64,000 nucleotides of DNA, taken from Microbacterium sufflavum (GTDB lineage: Bacteria > Actinomycetota > Actinomycetes > Actinomycetales > Microbacteriaceae). Made by a program: the position numbers and the translations under genes. Under the pieces are notes generated by a model that was given only the letters and a program-made list of their open reading frames with translations, was not told the origin of the DNA and searched no databases. Positions 16,977-24,351 of the stretch are shown here, in pieces (position 1 is the first letter of the stretch; every line of letters starts with the position of its first letter). The DNA lies in assembly GCF_023101165.1 (NCBI RefSeq), contig NZ_CP078076.1:1922001-1986000 (forward strand), given 5' to 3'.

Positions 16977-18598
16977 GCGTGCGACCGATCGTCGATGAGG
17001 GTGCGCAGCAGCTCGGCCGTGCGCTGCGGGTCCTGCCGGGTGAGGGCGCCGATCTCGGCGCGGCGGCGCTCGAGGCTGACCTGGGCGGGCTCCGGGTCGG
17101 GCTCGGGCTCCGGGTCGAGGTCGGGCGCCGGCTCCAGGAACGCCAGCGGGGTGGTGGGGGCCTCCAGCACGGCGGTGGGTGCGTCGGCGGACAGCGCCGA
17201 CAGGGCGGGCGGCCGGTCGCCGAACAGCTGATCGAACTCCTCCACGCGTCCGGCCCGACGGCGGGCGCGGATGATGAACGCGGCGATCGCGGCGATCAGG
17301 GGGATCGCGATGGCCGCGGCGATGATGACGGTGTTGAGCAGGGCGGCCTGTCGTTCCGCGTTCTCGGCGTCCTTCGCGGCCTGCAGCGCCGCCTGCGCGG
17401 ACTCGGCGTCGGTCTTGCTGAACGCGACCAGCTCGACGGTGAGGTCGTCACCGCGGGCGCGGTCGATGCCGGCGGCCGTGGACACCAGGTCGCTGAGCTG
17501 TGCGGAGCTGAGGTCGCCGCCAGCCCCGGCGTCGACGGCGACCGACACCGACTGCCGCAGCAGCGTGCCGGCCGGGGTCGAGGTGCTCTCGGTGGCCTTG
17601 TTGACCGCGTTGGTGCGGCTCTGCTCGGTCGCCGACGACGTGCCGCCGTTCTCGCTGGGCACGGCGATGTTGTCGGGGCCGAGCACGCCGGCCTCCGAGC
17701 TCGCGCCGTTCTGCGTCTGGCTGCGGGTCTCCTCGGTCAGCGGCGGGGCGCCCTCGGCCGGGGTGTAGGTCTCCTCGATGCGCTCGTTCACCGACCGGTC
17801 GATCTCGGCGACCACCGTGACGGTCGCGTTGCCGGGGCCGACCACCGTGTCGAGCATCTGCTGCACGCTCGCCGTGACGCGTGCCTCGTAGTCGCCCGCC
17901 TGCTGGTCGAGGCCGCCCGTCGAGCCGACGCCGACGGCCGACAGCGTGCGCCCGGTCTGGTCGACCACGGCGACGTTCTCCGGCTTCATGCCGCTGACCG
18001 CCGCGGAGGTGAGGTGCACGATCGCCTCGACCTGCTTCTGGTCGAGGGTGCTGTTGCCCGCGGTCTCCACGAACACGGAGGCGGTCGCGTCGACGGTCTC
18101 CGACACGAAGACGCTCTCCTCGGGGATCGCGAGCTGCACGGAGGCGGCGGAGACCCCGTCGATCGCGGAGATCGTGGCGGCGAGCTCGCCCTCGATGGCG
18201 CGCTTGTACGTGACCGACTGCTGGAACTCGGAGGTGGTGACGCCCATGTCGTCGAGCAGCGAGTAGCCGGCGCTGTTGGCGCTGGGCAGTCCGGCGGATG
18301 CGGCGGCGAGGCGCTGGTCGTACACGTCCTTCTCCGGCACGAGGACGGTGGCGCCGCCGTCGGCGAGCTCGTACGGCACCGACGCGGAGCGGAGCTGCTC
18401 GACCACGGCGTTGGCGTCGGTCGCGCTCAGCCCGGAGAACAGCGGGGTGTAGGTGGGGCGGGTGAGCCAGCTCGACAGGGCGATGATGCCGAGGGCGAGC
18501 ACGGCGACACCGATGATGGCGATGGTGCGCTGGGCGAGCGAGAACCCCGCGATGACACGGCGGATGCGCTGGAACGCACCGGCGACGGCCGGGGGCAT
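16973..18598 (-). CDS. fliF: Flagellar MS-ring protein FliF
   Basis: FliF (541 residues) forms the membrane/supramembrane ring on which the basal body is built. It has an N-terminal membrane helix (about 25-44) and ring-building modules with VPYELADGGATVLVPEKDVY and the characteristic SVQLAIPEESVF. A Ser/Thr/Asn-rich loop follows, then a second membrane helix (about 419-445) and a C-terminal FliG-binding tail. The tail includes an acidic PDLDPEPEPDPEP stretch. ATG shares one base with the fliE stop. Confidence 0.96.
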   Translation of the reverse strand: MPPAVAGAFQRIRRVIAGFSLAQRTIAIIGVAVLALGIIALSSWLTRPTYTPLFSGLSATDANAVVEQLRSASVPYELADGGATVLVPEKDVYDQRLAAASAGLPSANSAGYSLLDDMGVTTSEFQQSVTYKRAIEGELAATISAIDGVSAASVQLAIPEESVFVSETVDATASVFVETAGNSTLDQKQVEAIVHLTSAAVSGMKPENVAVVDQTGRTLSAVGVGSTGGLDQQAGDYEARVTASVQQMLDTVVGPGNATVTVVAEIDRSVNERIEETYTPAEGAPPLTEETRSQTQNGASSEAGVLGPDNIAVPSENGGTSSATEQSRTNAVNKATESTSTPAGTLLRQSVSVAVDAGAGGDLSSAQLSDLVSTAAGIDRARGDDLTVELVAFSKTDAESAQAALQAAKDAENAERQAALLNTVIIAAAIAIPLIAAIAAFIIRARRRAGRVEEFDQLFGDRPPALSALSADAPTAVLEAPTTPLAFLEPAPDLDPEPEPDPEPAQVSLERRRAEIGALTRQDPQRTAELLRTLIDDRSHA

Positions 18599-18903
18599 CA
18601 GGCCTGCATCCGCATGATCTCGTTGAACGCGTCGACGCCCTTGTTGCGCACGGCGGCGACGAGCTCGAGCGTCACGGCCGCGCGCGACGACGCGATCATG
18701 GCCGCGTGGATGTCGTCGAGGTCGCCCGTGACCGCGGCGACCTTGAGCGCGTCGGAGTCGGACTGCAGCGAGCGCAGCTCGTCGATCGCGCCCGTGACGC
18801 TGTTCGCGAAGGCGGAGCCGTCGGTCGTCTTCGCCCCGGTGACGGGGGAGGTGGTGAGACTGAGGGACGAGGCGACGGCCTCGATTCCGGAGACCGCGCT
18901 CAT
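18598..18903 (-). CDS. fliE: Flagellar MS ring-rod junction protein FliE
   Basis: FliE (101 residues) joins the MS ring to the rod. The C-terminal two-thirds carries the family pattern LKVAAVTGDLDDIHAAMIAS followed by AAVRNKGVDAFNEIMRMQ. ATG overlaps the flgC stop by four bases. Confidence 0.95.
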   Translation of the reverse strand: MSAVSGIEAVASSLSLTTSPVTGAKTTDGSAFANSVTGAIDELRSLQSDSDALKVAAVTGDLDDIHAAMIASSRAAVTLELVAAVRNKGVDAFNEIMRMQA

Positions 18904-19295
18904 GCGTTGCGTCCGATCTGCAGGGCCGACTCGTAGGTCGTGCGGGCTCGGTCGACGATCGCCGCGCTGGCCTGGTAGCCGCGCTGCGCGAGGATGAGCT
19001 GGCTCATCTGGTCGCCGAGGTCGATGTCGGGGTAGCGCACGTAGCCGTTCGCGTCGGCGAGGGGGTGGTCGGGCTGGTGCACGAGGCGGCCCTCGGCGCT
19101 GCCCTGCACGGTGCCGGCGACGTAGACGCCCGGCGACTGGGCGCTGGTCTGCGCGAGCACGTAGCGCGCACGGAACGCGGCGCCGTCGGTCGAGCGCACC
19201 GTGTTGATGTTGGAGATGTTGTCGCTGATGGCGTCGAGCCACTTGCGGTGCACGGTCAGTCCGGTGCCGGCGATGCCGATCGCGTCGAAGGTCAT
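18900..19295 (-). CDS. flgC: Flagellar proximal rod protein FlgC
   Basis: FlgC (131 residues) is a rod subunit. MTFDAIGIAGTGLTVHRKWL and the SDNISNINT motif at the N-terminus and MSQLILAQRGYQASAAIV at the C-terminus are the rod-protein signatures. The ATG overlaps the flgB stop (ATGA). Confidence 0.95.
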   Translation of the reverse strand: MTFDAIGIAGTGLTVHRKWLDAISDNISNINTVRSTDGAAFRARYVLAQTSAQSPGVYVAGTVQGSAEGRLVHQPDHPLADANGYVRYPDIDLGDQMSQLILAQRGYQASAAIVDRARTTYESALQIGRNA

Positions 19296-19633
19296 GAGGT
19301 CCTCATCGCGGTGCGCATGGAGGAGAACGAGCCGTTCACGGCCTGCGTCGCGAACTGGTAGCGCAGCATGGTGTCGATGCTGGAGAGGGTCTCGGTGTCG
19401 AGGTTGACGTTGTTCCCGTTGAGCCTGGTCGGCTCCAGCGAGGTGCCGACCGTCGCCGACACGCGTCCGTCGCCGCGGGCGATCGAGTCCGCGAGTGCCT
19501 CCTCGAACCGCACGCGCTTGGCGTGGTAGTCGGGGGTGTTGATGTTGGCGATGTTGTCGGCGATGGCCCGCTGGCGCAGCGAGAGCCCATCGAGCGCACT
19601 CGTGAGTGCGGTGATGGTGACAGAGTCGAACAC
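19292..19633 (-). CDS. flgB: Flagellar proximal rod protein FlgB
   Basis: FlgB (113 residues from GTG 19633) is a rod subunit and the first gene of the 11-gene basal-body/hook operon. GGGGAG lies seven bases before the GTG and supports this start over upstream ATG codons. The N-terminal signature is LRQRAIADNIANINTPDYHA, and the C-terminal segment DTMLRYQFATQAVNG matches the family. A sigma-28 type promoter is located 75 bases upstream. Confidence 0.94.
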   Translation of the reverse strand: MFDSVTITALTSALDGLSLRQRAIADNIANINTPDYHAKRVRFEEALADSIARGDGRVSATVGTSLEPTRLNGNNVNLDTETLSSIDTMLRYQFATQAVNGSFSSMRTAMRTS

Positions 19634-19708
19634 GAACCGGCTCCCCGTGTGTGGTGGAAATGGCCGATCCCTGGCCGAGTCTTGCGAGCCATCCGTGCTC
19701 ACGGTGCA

Positions 19709-19735
19709 CTGTCGGCAGGCAGGCCGGGTGCGTTA
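19709..19735 (-). promoter_or_regulatory. Sigma-28 (FliA) type promoter of the flgB-flgE operon
   Basis: Minus-strand TAAC (19735-19732), 15-base spacer, GCCGACAG (19716-19709). It begins eight bases after the stop of the preceding gene, so the basal-body operon has its own FliA-type start. Confidence 0.82.
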
Positions 19736-19743
19736 GGCGGCCG

Positions 19744-20040
19744 TCAGCCGTCCACGTCGAGGTAGGCCGGTGCGTCGGGTTCGCGCGGTGCCGGTACGCG
19801 CCCCACGGCGCCGAGGTGCTGGCGGACGCCGTCGATCTCGTGGCGTACGCGGTCCATGGCCGCGCGCTGGCGGTCGATCACGCGGCGGGCGCGGTCGGCG
19901 AGGTGCGCGGGCAGCGGCGCGGGCGGCGGCGTCCAGGGCGGCAGCTCGTGCGTCTCGACGGCTCCGTCGGGTGCGGCGAGGATGCGCTCGGCTTCCTGCT
20001 CCAGCCGGTCCAGCAGCTCCTCCCAGGCGTCGGCGCTCAC
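19744..20040 (-). CDS. Small flagellar protein in the fliT position
   Basis: A 98-residue protein translated from GTG 20040, overlapping the fliS stop by four bases (GTGA). The sequence is acidic and helical at the start (ADAWEELLDRLEQEAERIL), has a Pro-rich break (PPWTPPPAPLP) and a second helical segment (ARRVIDRQRAAMDRVRHEID). It has no recognisable family signature. Its place directly after fliD-fliS is where many bacteria encode the FliD chaperone FliT, so a FliT-like chaperone role is inferred from context only. Confidence 0.72.
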   Translation of the reverse strand: MSADAWEELLDRLEQEAERILAAPDGAVETHELPPWTPPPAPLPAHLADRARRVIDRQRAAMDRVRHEIDGVRQHLGAVGRVPAPREPDAPAYLDVDG

Positions 20041-20423
20041 GCGCGGCTCTCCGCGAGCGACCGCGACGCCTCGTGCCAGGCGTCGCGCAGCGGGGCGACG
20101 ATGCCGTGGCAGGCCCTGGTGCGTTCGGGGTCGCGGCCGATGTTCGCGCCGATGAGCGTCTGGGTGAGGAAGACGTAGAGCGAGCGGAGGCCGGCGCTGC
20201 CGTTCCACTCGTCGGTGAGCGACGACGACAGTTCGGCGACGATGGCCTGCGCGTGCTGCAGCTGCGCGTTCGCCTCGGCCCAGTCGCCCGCACGCTGGGC
20301 GGTCTCGCCGCGTTCGATGTCGAGCAGCAGGCGGTCGTACAGCATGGTGACCAGTCGCTCCGGCGGCGCGGAGAGGATGGCGTCCTCGCGGTAGCGCTGC
20401 TGGGCGCGCAGGGCGGCGTTCAT
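20037..20423 (-). CDS. fliS: Flagellin export chaperone FliS
   Basis: FliS (128 residues) binds the C-terminus of unpolymerised flagellin. The sequence contains LSAPPERLVTMLYDRLLLDI, the classic FliS motif, and LQHAQAIVAELSSSLTDEWN. Start ATG 20423 lies two bases after the fliD stop. Confidence 0.94.
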   Translation of the reverse strand: MNAALRAQQRYREDAILSAPPERLVTMLYDRLLLDIERGETAQRAGDWAEANAQLQHAQAIVAELSSSLTDEWNGSAGLRSLYVFLTQTLIGANIGRDPERTRACHGIVAPLRDAWHEASRSLAESRA

Positions 20424-20425
20424 GC

Positions 20426-21814
20426 TCACGAGTCCGATCCGGAGCGGCTGCTCGGCAGCGAGTTGATCTGCGACGCCAGGTACGACGATTGCGACTGCAT
20501 CTGCGACAGCATCACCTCGAGCCGGGCGTAGGTGCGCTCGAGGGTGGCCTTGCGCTGCGCGAGGCGCACGTCCCAGCGCTCCATCTGCTCGCCGAGGCTC
20601 TTGACCTCGCTCTCCTGCCCGGTGATGCGGGTGGTGAGCAGTCCGTCGTACTTGTCGGAGAACGACGTCGCGGTCTCCTCGATGCGCGCGGCGACCGCGG
20701 AGAAGAGCGCGCCGACCGCATCCGGGTCCTTCGCGAGCTCCTCGGCGAACTTGTCCTCGTCGAACGTGAGCTTGCCGTACATGTCGGTCGAGATGCCGAT
20801 GGTGGAGGGCGAGACGCCGTCGACCGGGTGCTGCACGGCGTCGGCGAGCGCGGTGCGCATGCCGCGGATGGTGCTGTCGCCGGTGAACACGCCGAGGGTC
20901 GTCTTGCCGCCCTGACCGGTGGGGACGGTCGCCTTCGAGCCGTTGTCGATACGGGTGAAGATGTCGGTCACGAGGGCGATGAACTCGCCGGAGGCCTTGG
21001 TGCGGGCGGCCGTGTCGACGGCGACGGTCACGGTGACCGGGGTGGTGGAGGGGGTGGAGACGGTGACGTCGACGCCCTCGAACAGGTCGGTGAAGGTGTT
21101 GCTGGTCGAGGTGAGCACCTGCTCGGCGCCGGTTCCTGCCCACAGGCGCACCTGGGCGTCGGTGCCGGTGGCGATCACGGCCGCGCCGGTCTCGGTGGCG
21201 ACGTCGGTCGCGGTTCCGTTCTGCACGGCGGCGATATCGCCGCGGTACACGCGGAAGCGCCCGGCCTCACCGGAGTCCTCGGCGCGCAGCTGCAGGCGGT
21301 GCAGCGGGTTGCCGTCGGCGTCGCGCCCGGCGGGCACGGCGGTGGCCACGATCCCCGTGTCGGCGTCGTTGATCGCCTGCGCGATGTCCTGGATCGACGC
21401 GGAGTCGGCCTGCACCTGCACGCGCTCGCCCGCGGCGTTCTCCAGGGTGAGCACGGGCGGGTCGACGGCCCAGCCGCGCGAGGCGGCGGTGACGACGGTG
21501 TGGGTCTGGGCGACGCGGTCGACGACGATGTCGGTGGTGAGCGGGACGGCTCCGGCCCGTAGCGCGACCTTCACGGTGTCGGACGACGAGGTGCCGGTGA
21601 AGCGGTCGAGACCACCGGGGGCTGCGGCCTTCTCGGCGGCGGTCGCGAGGTTCTGCACGGCGGTGTTGAGGGTGCGCAGCTGCGTCATGACGGCGTTCTT
21701 GTCGTCGATCTTCGCCTTGAGCAGCGTGCGCGGGATCGCGTGCACGTCCATCAGCGCCTTGATGATGTCGGTGGTCTTCAGGCCGGACACGAGGCCGTCG
21801 AGCGAGAGCGACAT
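20426..21814 (-). CDS. fliD: Flagellar filament cap protein FliD
   Basis: FliD (462 residues) caps the filament and folds incoming flagellin. It starts MSLSLDGLVSGLKTTDIIKA, followed by the FliD_N pattern QLRTLNTAVQNLATAAEKAA. The C-terminal half has the FliD_C segment (GALFSAVAARIEETATSFSD) and a terminal coiled coil (WDVRLAQRKATLERTYARLE). It lies downstream of flagellin with a strong hairpin between them, but I see no separate sigma-28 site, so it is probably read through at lower level. Confidence 0.95.
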   Translation of the reverse strand: MSLSLDGLVSGLKTTDIIKALMDVHAIPRTLLKAKIDDKNAVMTQLRTLNTAVQNLATAAEKAAAPGGLDRFTGTSSSDTVKVALRAGAVPLTTDIVVDRVAQTHTVVTAASRGWAVDPPVLTLENAAGERVQVQADSASIQDIAQAINDADTGIVATAVPAGRDADGNPLHRLQLRAEDSGEAGRFRVYRGDIAAVQNGTATDVATETGAAVIATGTDAQVRLWAGTGAEQVLTSTSNTFTDLFEGVDVTVSTPSTTPVTVTVAVDTAARTKASGEFIALVTDIFTRIDNGSKATVPTGQGGKTTLGVFTGDSTIRGMRTALADAVQHPVDGVSPSTIGISTDMYGKLTFDEDKFAEELAKDPDAVGALFSAVAARIEETATSFSDKYDGLLTTRITGQESEVKSLGEQMERWDVRLAQRKATLERTYARLEVMLSQMQSQSSYLASQINSLPSSRSGSDS

Positions 21815-21838
21815 GCGCGATCCCTTCCGTGTGGGGGA

Positions 21839-21874
21839 GGGTCCGGGTGACGGACGGCGCCGTCACCCGGACCC
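21839..21874 (-). terminator. Hairpin between flagellin and fliD
   Basis: Perfect 15-base inverted repeat (arms 21839-21853 and 21860-21874, six-base loop) just after the flagellin stop. It could act as a partial terminator or stabiliser that sets a high flagellin to FliD ratio. No T-run follows. Confidence 0.65.
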
Positions 21875-21902
21875 CCGGTGCGATTCAGTGCTGCGGTGCG
21901 GA

Positions 21903-22733
21903 TCAGCGCAGCAGCTGGAGCACGCCCTGGTTGGCCTGGTTGGCCTGTGCGAGCATCGCCGTTCCCGCCTGCGACAGGATGTTCGCCGACGTGAACTTGA
22001 CCATCTCGGACGCCATGTCGGTGTCGCGGATGCGGCTCTCGGCGGCGGCGAGGTTCTCGGCCGACACGTTGAGGCTGTTGATGGTCGACTCGAAGCGGTT
22101 CTGCAGCGCACCGTAGCCGGCACGTGCGGTCGAGACCGCCTGGATCTGCGTGTCGATGCCCGCCAGAGCAGCGCCGTACGATGCCGCGTCCGTCATGCCC
22201 GTCGCGAGCGTCTTGATGTCGGCACCGAGCGTGGCGAAGTTGGTCAGGTTCACCGAGATCTGGTCCTCGGCGGCGACCGCTCCCGCGCCCACCTGGAACG
22301 TCAGCGTCGAGCCGCCCGAGAGCAGCTTGATGCCGTTGAAGTTGGTGCTCGCCGCGATCCGGGTGAGCTCGTCGCCCAGGGCGGAGATCTCGGTCTGGAT
22401 GGCGTCGCGCGACTTCGCGTTGTTCGAGTCGTTCGCGCCCTGGTTGGTCAGGTCGCGAACGCGCTGCAGGATGGAGTGCACTTCGGTCAGGGCGCCTTCT
22501 GCGGTCTGGATGACCGAGATGCCGTCCTGGGCGTTGCGGGCCGCGACGTTCAGGCCGTTGACCTGCGAGCGCAGGCCCTCGGAGATCGCGAGGCCGGCGG
22601 CGTCGTCCGCTGCGCGGTTGATGCGGAAACCGCTCGAGAGCTTCTCGAGCGACTTCGACACGTCGTTCTGCGTGTTGGACAGGTTGCGGTAGGCGTTGAG
22701 CGCCGACACGTTGGTGTTGATCTGCATACCCAT
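21903..22733 (-). CDS. Flagellin
   Basis: A short flagellin (276 residues) with the conserved N-terminal D0/D1 region (MQINTNVSALNAYRNLSNTQ, then SLEKLSSGFRINRAADDAAG) and C-terminal D1/D0 region (ESRIRDTDMASEMVKFTSAN, ending VLQLLR). Only about 60-70 variable residues separate them, so the outer D2/D3 domains are missing, as in Bacillus Hag. GGAGG eight bases before ATG 22733 supports starting at MGMQINTN. A sigma-28 promoter gives a leader of about 50 bases with two CACGGA motifs, one overlapping the ribosome site. Confidence 0.97.
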   Translation of the reverse strand: MGMQINTNVSALNAYRNLSNTQNDVSKSLEKLSSGFRINRAADDAAGLAISEGLRSQVNGLNVAARNAQDGISVIQTAEGALTEVHSILQRVRDLTNQGANDSNNAKSRDAIQTEISALGDELTRIAASTNFNGIKLLSGGSTLTFQVGAGAVAAEDQISVNLTNFATLGADIKTLATGMTDAASYGAALAGIDTQIQAVSTARAGYGALQNRFESTINSLNVSAENLAAAESRIRDTDMASEMVKFTSANILSQAGTAMLAQANQANQGVLQLLR

Positions 22734-22790
22734 GAGGGTTTCCTCCGTGATGTGTTGTACGGGGGACCGTCCGTGGTCTCCCGCTCACAC

Positions 22791-22817
22791 CTATCGGCGG
22801 AGGAGGCGCGCGCGTTA
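22791..22817 (-). promoter_or_regulatory. Sigma-28 (FliA) promoter of flagellin
   Basis: Minus-strand TAAC (22817-22814), 15-base spacer, GCCGATAG (22798-22791): the best match to the sigma-28 consensus in the window and in the expected place for the most strongly expressed flagellar gene. Confidence 0.88.
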
Positions 22818-22831
22818 GGGACGCGGCGTGG

Positions 22832-23635
22832 TCAGGCGGGGGCCGCGGTGCGGAACACCTCGCCGATGCGGGCGCCGGCGGCCTCGGCGATCCGGCCGAA
22901 GTAGGCGTCGCGGGCGGCGGGGGAGATGCGGGTGGAGGCGACCGGCTCCACCGTGCCCTCGGCGAAGTAGCGGTCGAGCGCGTCGCGCAGCAGCCGCACG
23001 GCCTCCGATCGCTGCTGCGAGACGGCAGAGTGGGTCACCCCGAGCTCTTCGGCGATCTCCTTCACGGGCCGTTCCTCGATGTACACGGCCAGCACGATGC
23101 GGCGCATGCGCTCGGGAAGGGCGGCGATCGCGTGCTCCAGCACCTCGCGGCGCTCCCCGACCAGGGCGGACTCCTCCGGCAGGCGCACGTCGGCGACGAG
23201 GTCGCGGGCGGCCGGGTCGTCGATGGTGGAGACGGTGCGCGCGGCGTCGGCGAGTGCTTCCGACACGGCCTCCCTGGGCGAGCCCATGGCCGTCGCGACC
23301 TCGGACACGGTGGCCGTGCGGCCGAGGGCGGCGGTGAGGGTGTCGCGCACGGCGACGGTCTCCTTGATGCGCTTGCGGATGCCGCGGGACGCCCAGTCCA
23401 TGGAGCGCATCTCGTCGGCGAACGCACCGAGGATGCGGCGCCGGGCGTAGGCGCCGAAGGGGACGCCGAGCGCGGGGTCGTAGGCGTCGGCGGCGGTCAC
23501 GAGGGCGAGCGCGCCGACGGCGGCGAGCTCTTCGCGGGGGATGTGGGTTGCCCGAGCATGGGTGTCCGCAGCGAGATAGCCGACCAGGGGAAGGTTGGCC
23601 TCGACGAGGCGGTTGCGCTCAGCGCGCGACGACAT
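22832..23635 (-). CDS. fliA: Flagellar sigma factor FliA (sigma-28)
   Basis: FliA is the RNA polymerase sigma factor for flagellar promoters. Region 2 contains GVPFGAYARRRILGAFADEM followed by RSMDWASRG, as in FliA/WhiG. Region 4 has LPERMRRIVLAVYIEERPVK and the helix-turn-helix ELGVTHSAVSQQRSEAVRLL. Start ATG 23635 (MSSRAERN) with AGAGAGGTGG upstream is preferred over an ATG 42 bases further out; this gives 267 residues. About 45 extra residues follow region 4. The gene lies upstream of flagellin on the same strand. No anti-sigma factor FlgM is seen in the window. Confidence 0.92.
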   Translation of the reverse strand: MSSRAERNRLVEANLPLVGYLAADTHARATHIPREELAAVGALALVTAADAYDPALGVPFGAYARRRILGAFADEMRSMDWASRGIRKRIKETVAVRDTLTAALGRTATVSEVATAMGSPREAVSEALADAARTVSTIDDPAARDLVADVRLPEESALVGERREVLEHAIAALPERMRRIVLAVYIEERPVKEIAEELGVTHSAVSQQRSEAVRLLRDALDRYFAEGTVEPVASTRISPAARDAYFGRIAEAAGARIGEVFRTAAPA

Positions 23636-23855
23636 GGGGGATGATCCACCTCTCTGGATGCACTCCGGAAGCTCCATGGCGAGGGGTAGATGCGCATATC
23701 ACATAATTCGCGATATGTACATGGGGAGAACTAACCACCGCCGTTCCACATAGTAACCTTATGGGCGCGGCGGCCGATAGGGATTAATGAACCGTTAACA
23801 GGCGGGTCGATCGCACCGGCGTTGGGGCGGGGGATCGCTGGGGAACAAGGGGATC
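23636..23855. promoter_or_regulatory. Divergent fliA/flgN control region, unusually AT-rich
   Basis: The 220-base gap between fliA and flgN is the most AT-rich part of the flagellar locus (about 23690-23760). It contains CATATC and GATATG arms facing each other across 11 bases near 23694-23716. No sigma-28 box faces fliA, so fliA must be started by another sigma factor or activator binding here; the regulator is unknown. Confidence 0.5.
23754..23780 (+). promoter_or_regulatory. Sigma-28 (FliA) type promoter of flgN-flgK-flgL-fliW
   Basis: Plus-strand TAAC (23754-23757), 15-base spacer, GCCGATAG (23773-23780), identical in both boxes to the flagellin promoter. It is the only copy on the plus strand and points at flgN. 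Confidence 0.87.
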
Positions 23856-24338
23856 ATGGGAGCCAACGAACTATCGATGCAGCTCTGGCGCGAGCGCGAG
23901 CTGCTCGAGATGCTGCTTTTCAAGCTCGACGAGCAGCAACTGCTGCTCGCGGCTGGCCGATCGCACTGGATACAGTTTGCGGCACGCGAGATCGATCAGG
24001 TACTCGATCGTCTGCGCAGTGCAGGACTGTCCAGGGCCGTCGAGGTCGCCGGAGTCGCGCAGGAGTGGGGCGCCTCGGACGAGGCGACCATCACGGAGCT
24101 CATCGAGCACGCGCCGGAGGGGGCGTGGGCCGACGTGCTCACCGACCACCTGCGCGCGCTCGTGCGGCTGACGGCGGAGGTCGAGCAGATGCGCGACTCC
24201 ACCGCCGAGCAGCTCAGCGGCGTGCTCCGCGCGACGCAGGAGACCATCGCCGCGCTCGGCCTCGAGAGCGGCGAGTACACCACCCGTGGAGACCGCGCCC
24301 GCGAGGACTCCGCCCGCATCATCGACACAGAGATGTGA
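23856..24338 (+). CDS. flgN: FlgN-like chaperone for hook-filament junction proteins
   Basis: A 160-residue all-helical protein opening with LWRERELLEMLLFKLDEQQL, which matches the start of FlgN-family chaperones (flagellar synthesis protein FlgN/FlgK chaperone). It precedes flgK and flgL, its usual clients, with only 13 bases to flgK. ATG with AAGGGG upstream. Confidence 0.85.
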   Translation: MGANELSMQLWRERELLEMLLFKLDEQQLLLAAGRSHWIQFAAREIDQVLDRLRSAGLSRAVEVAGVAQEWGASDEATITELIEHAPEGAWADVLTDHLRALVRLTAEVEQMRDSTAEQLSGVLRATQETIAALGLESGEYTTRGDRAREDSARIIDTEM

Positions 24339-24351
24339 CCGAGAGGGGACC

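Noticed and set aside
21815..21902. A separate sigma-28 promoter for fliD
   Set aside because: The gap contains only the 15-base hairpin; no TAA/GCCGA elements at the right spacing.
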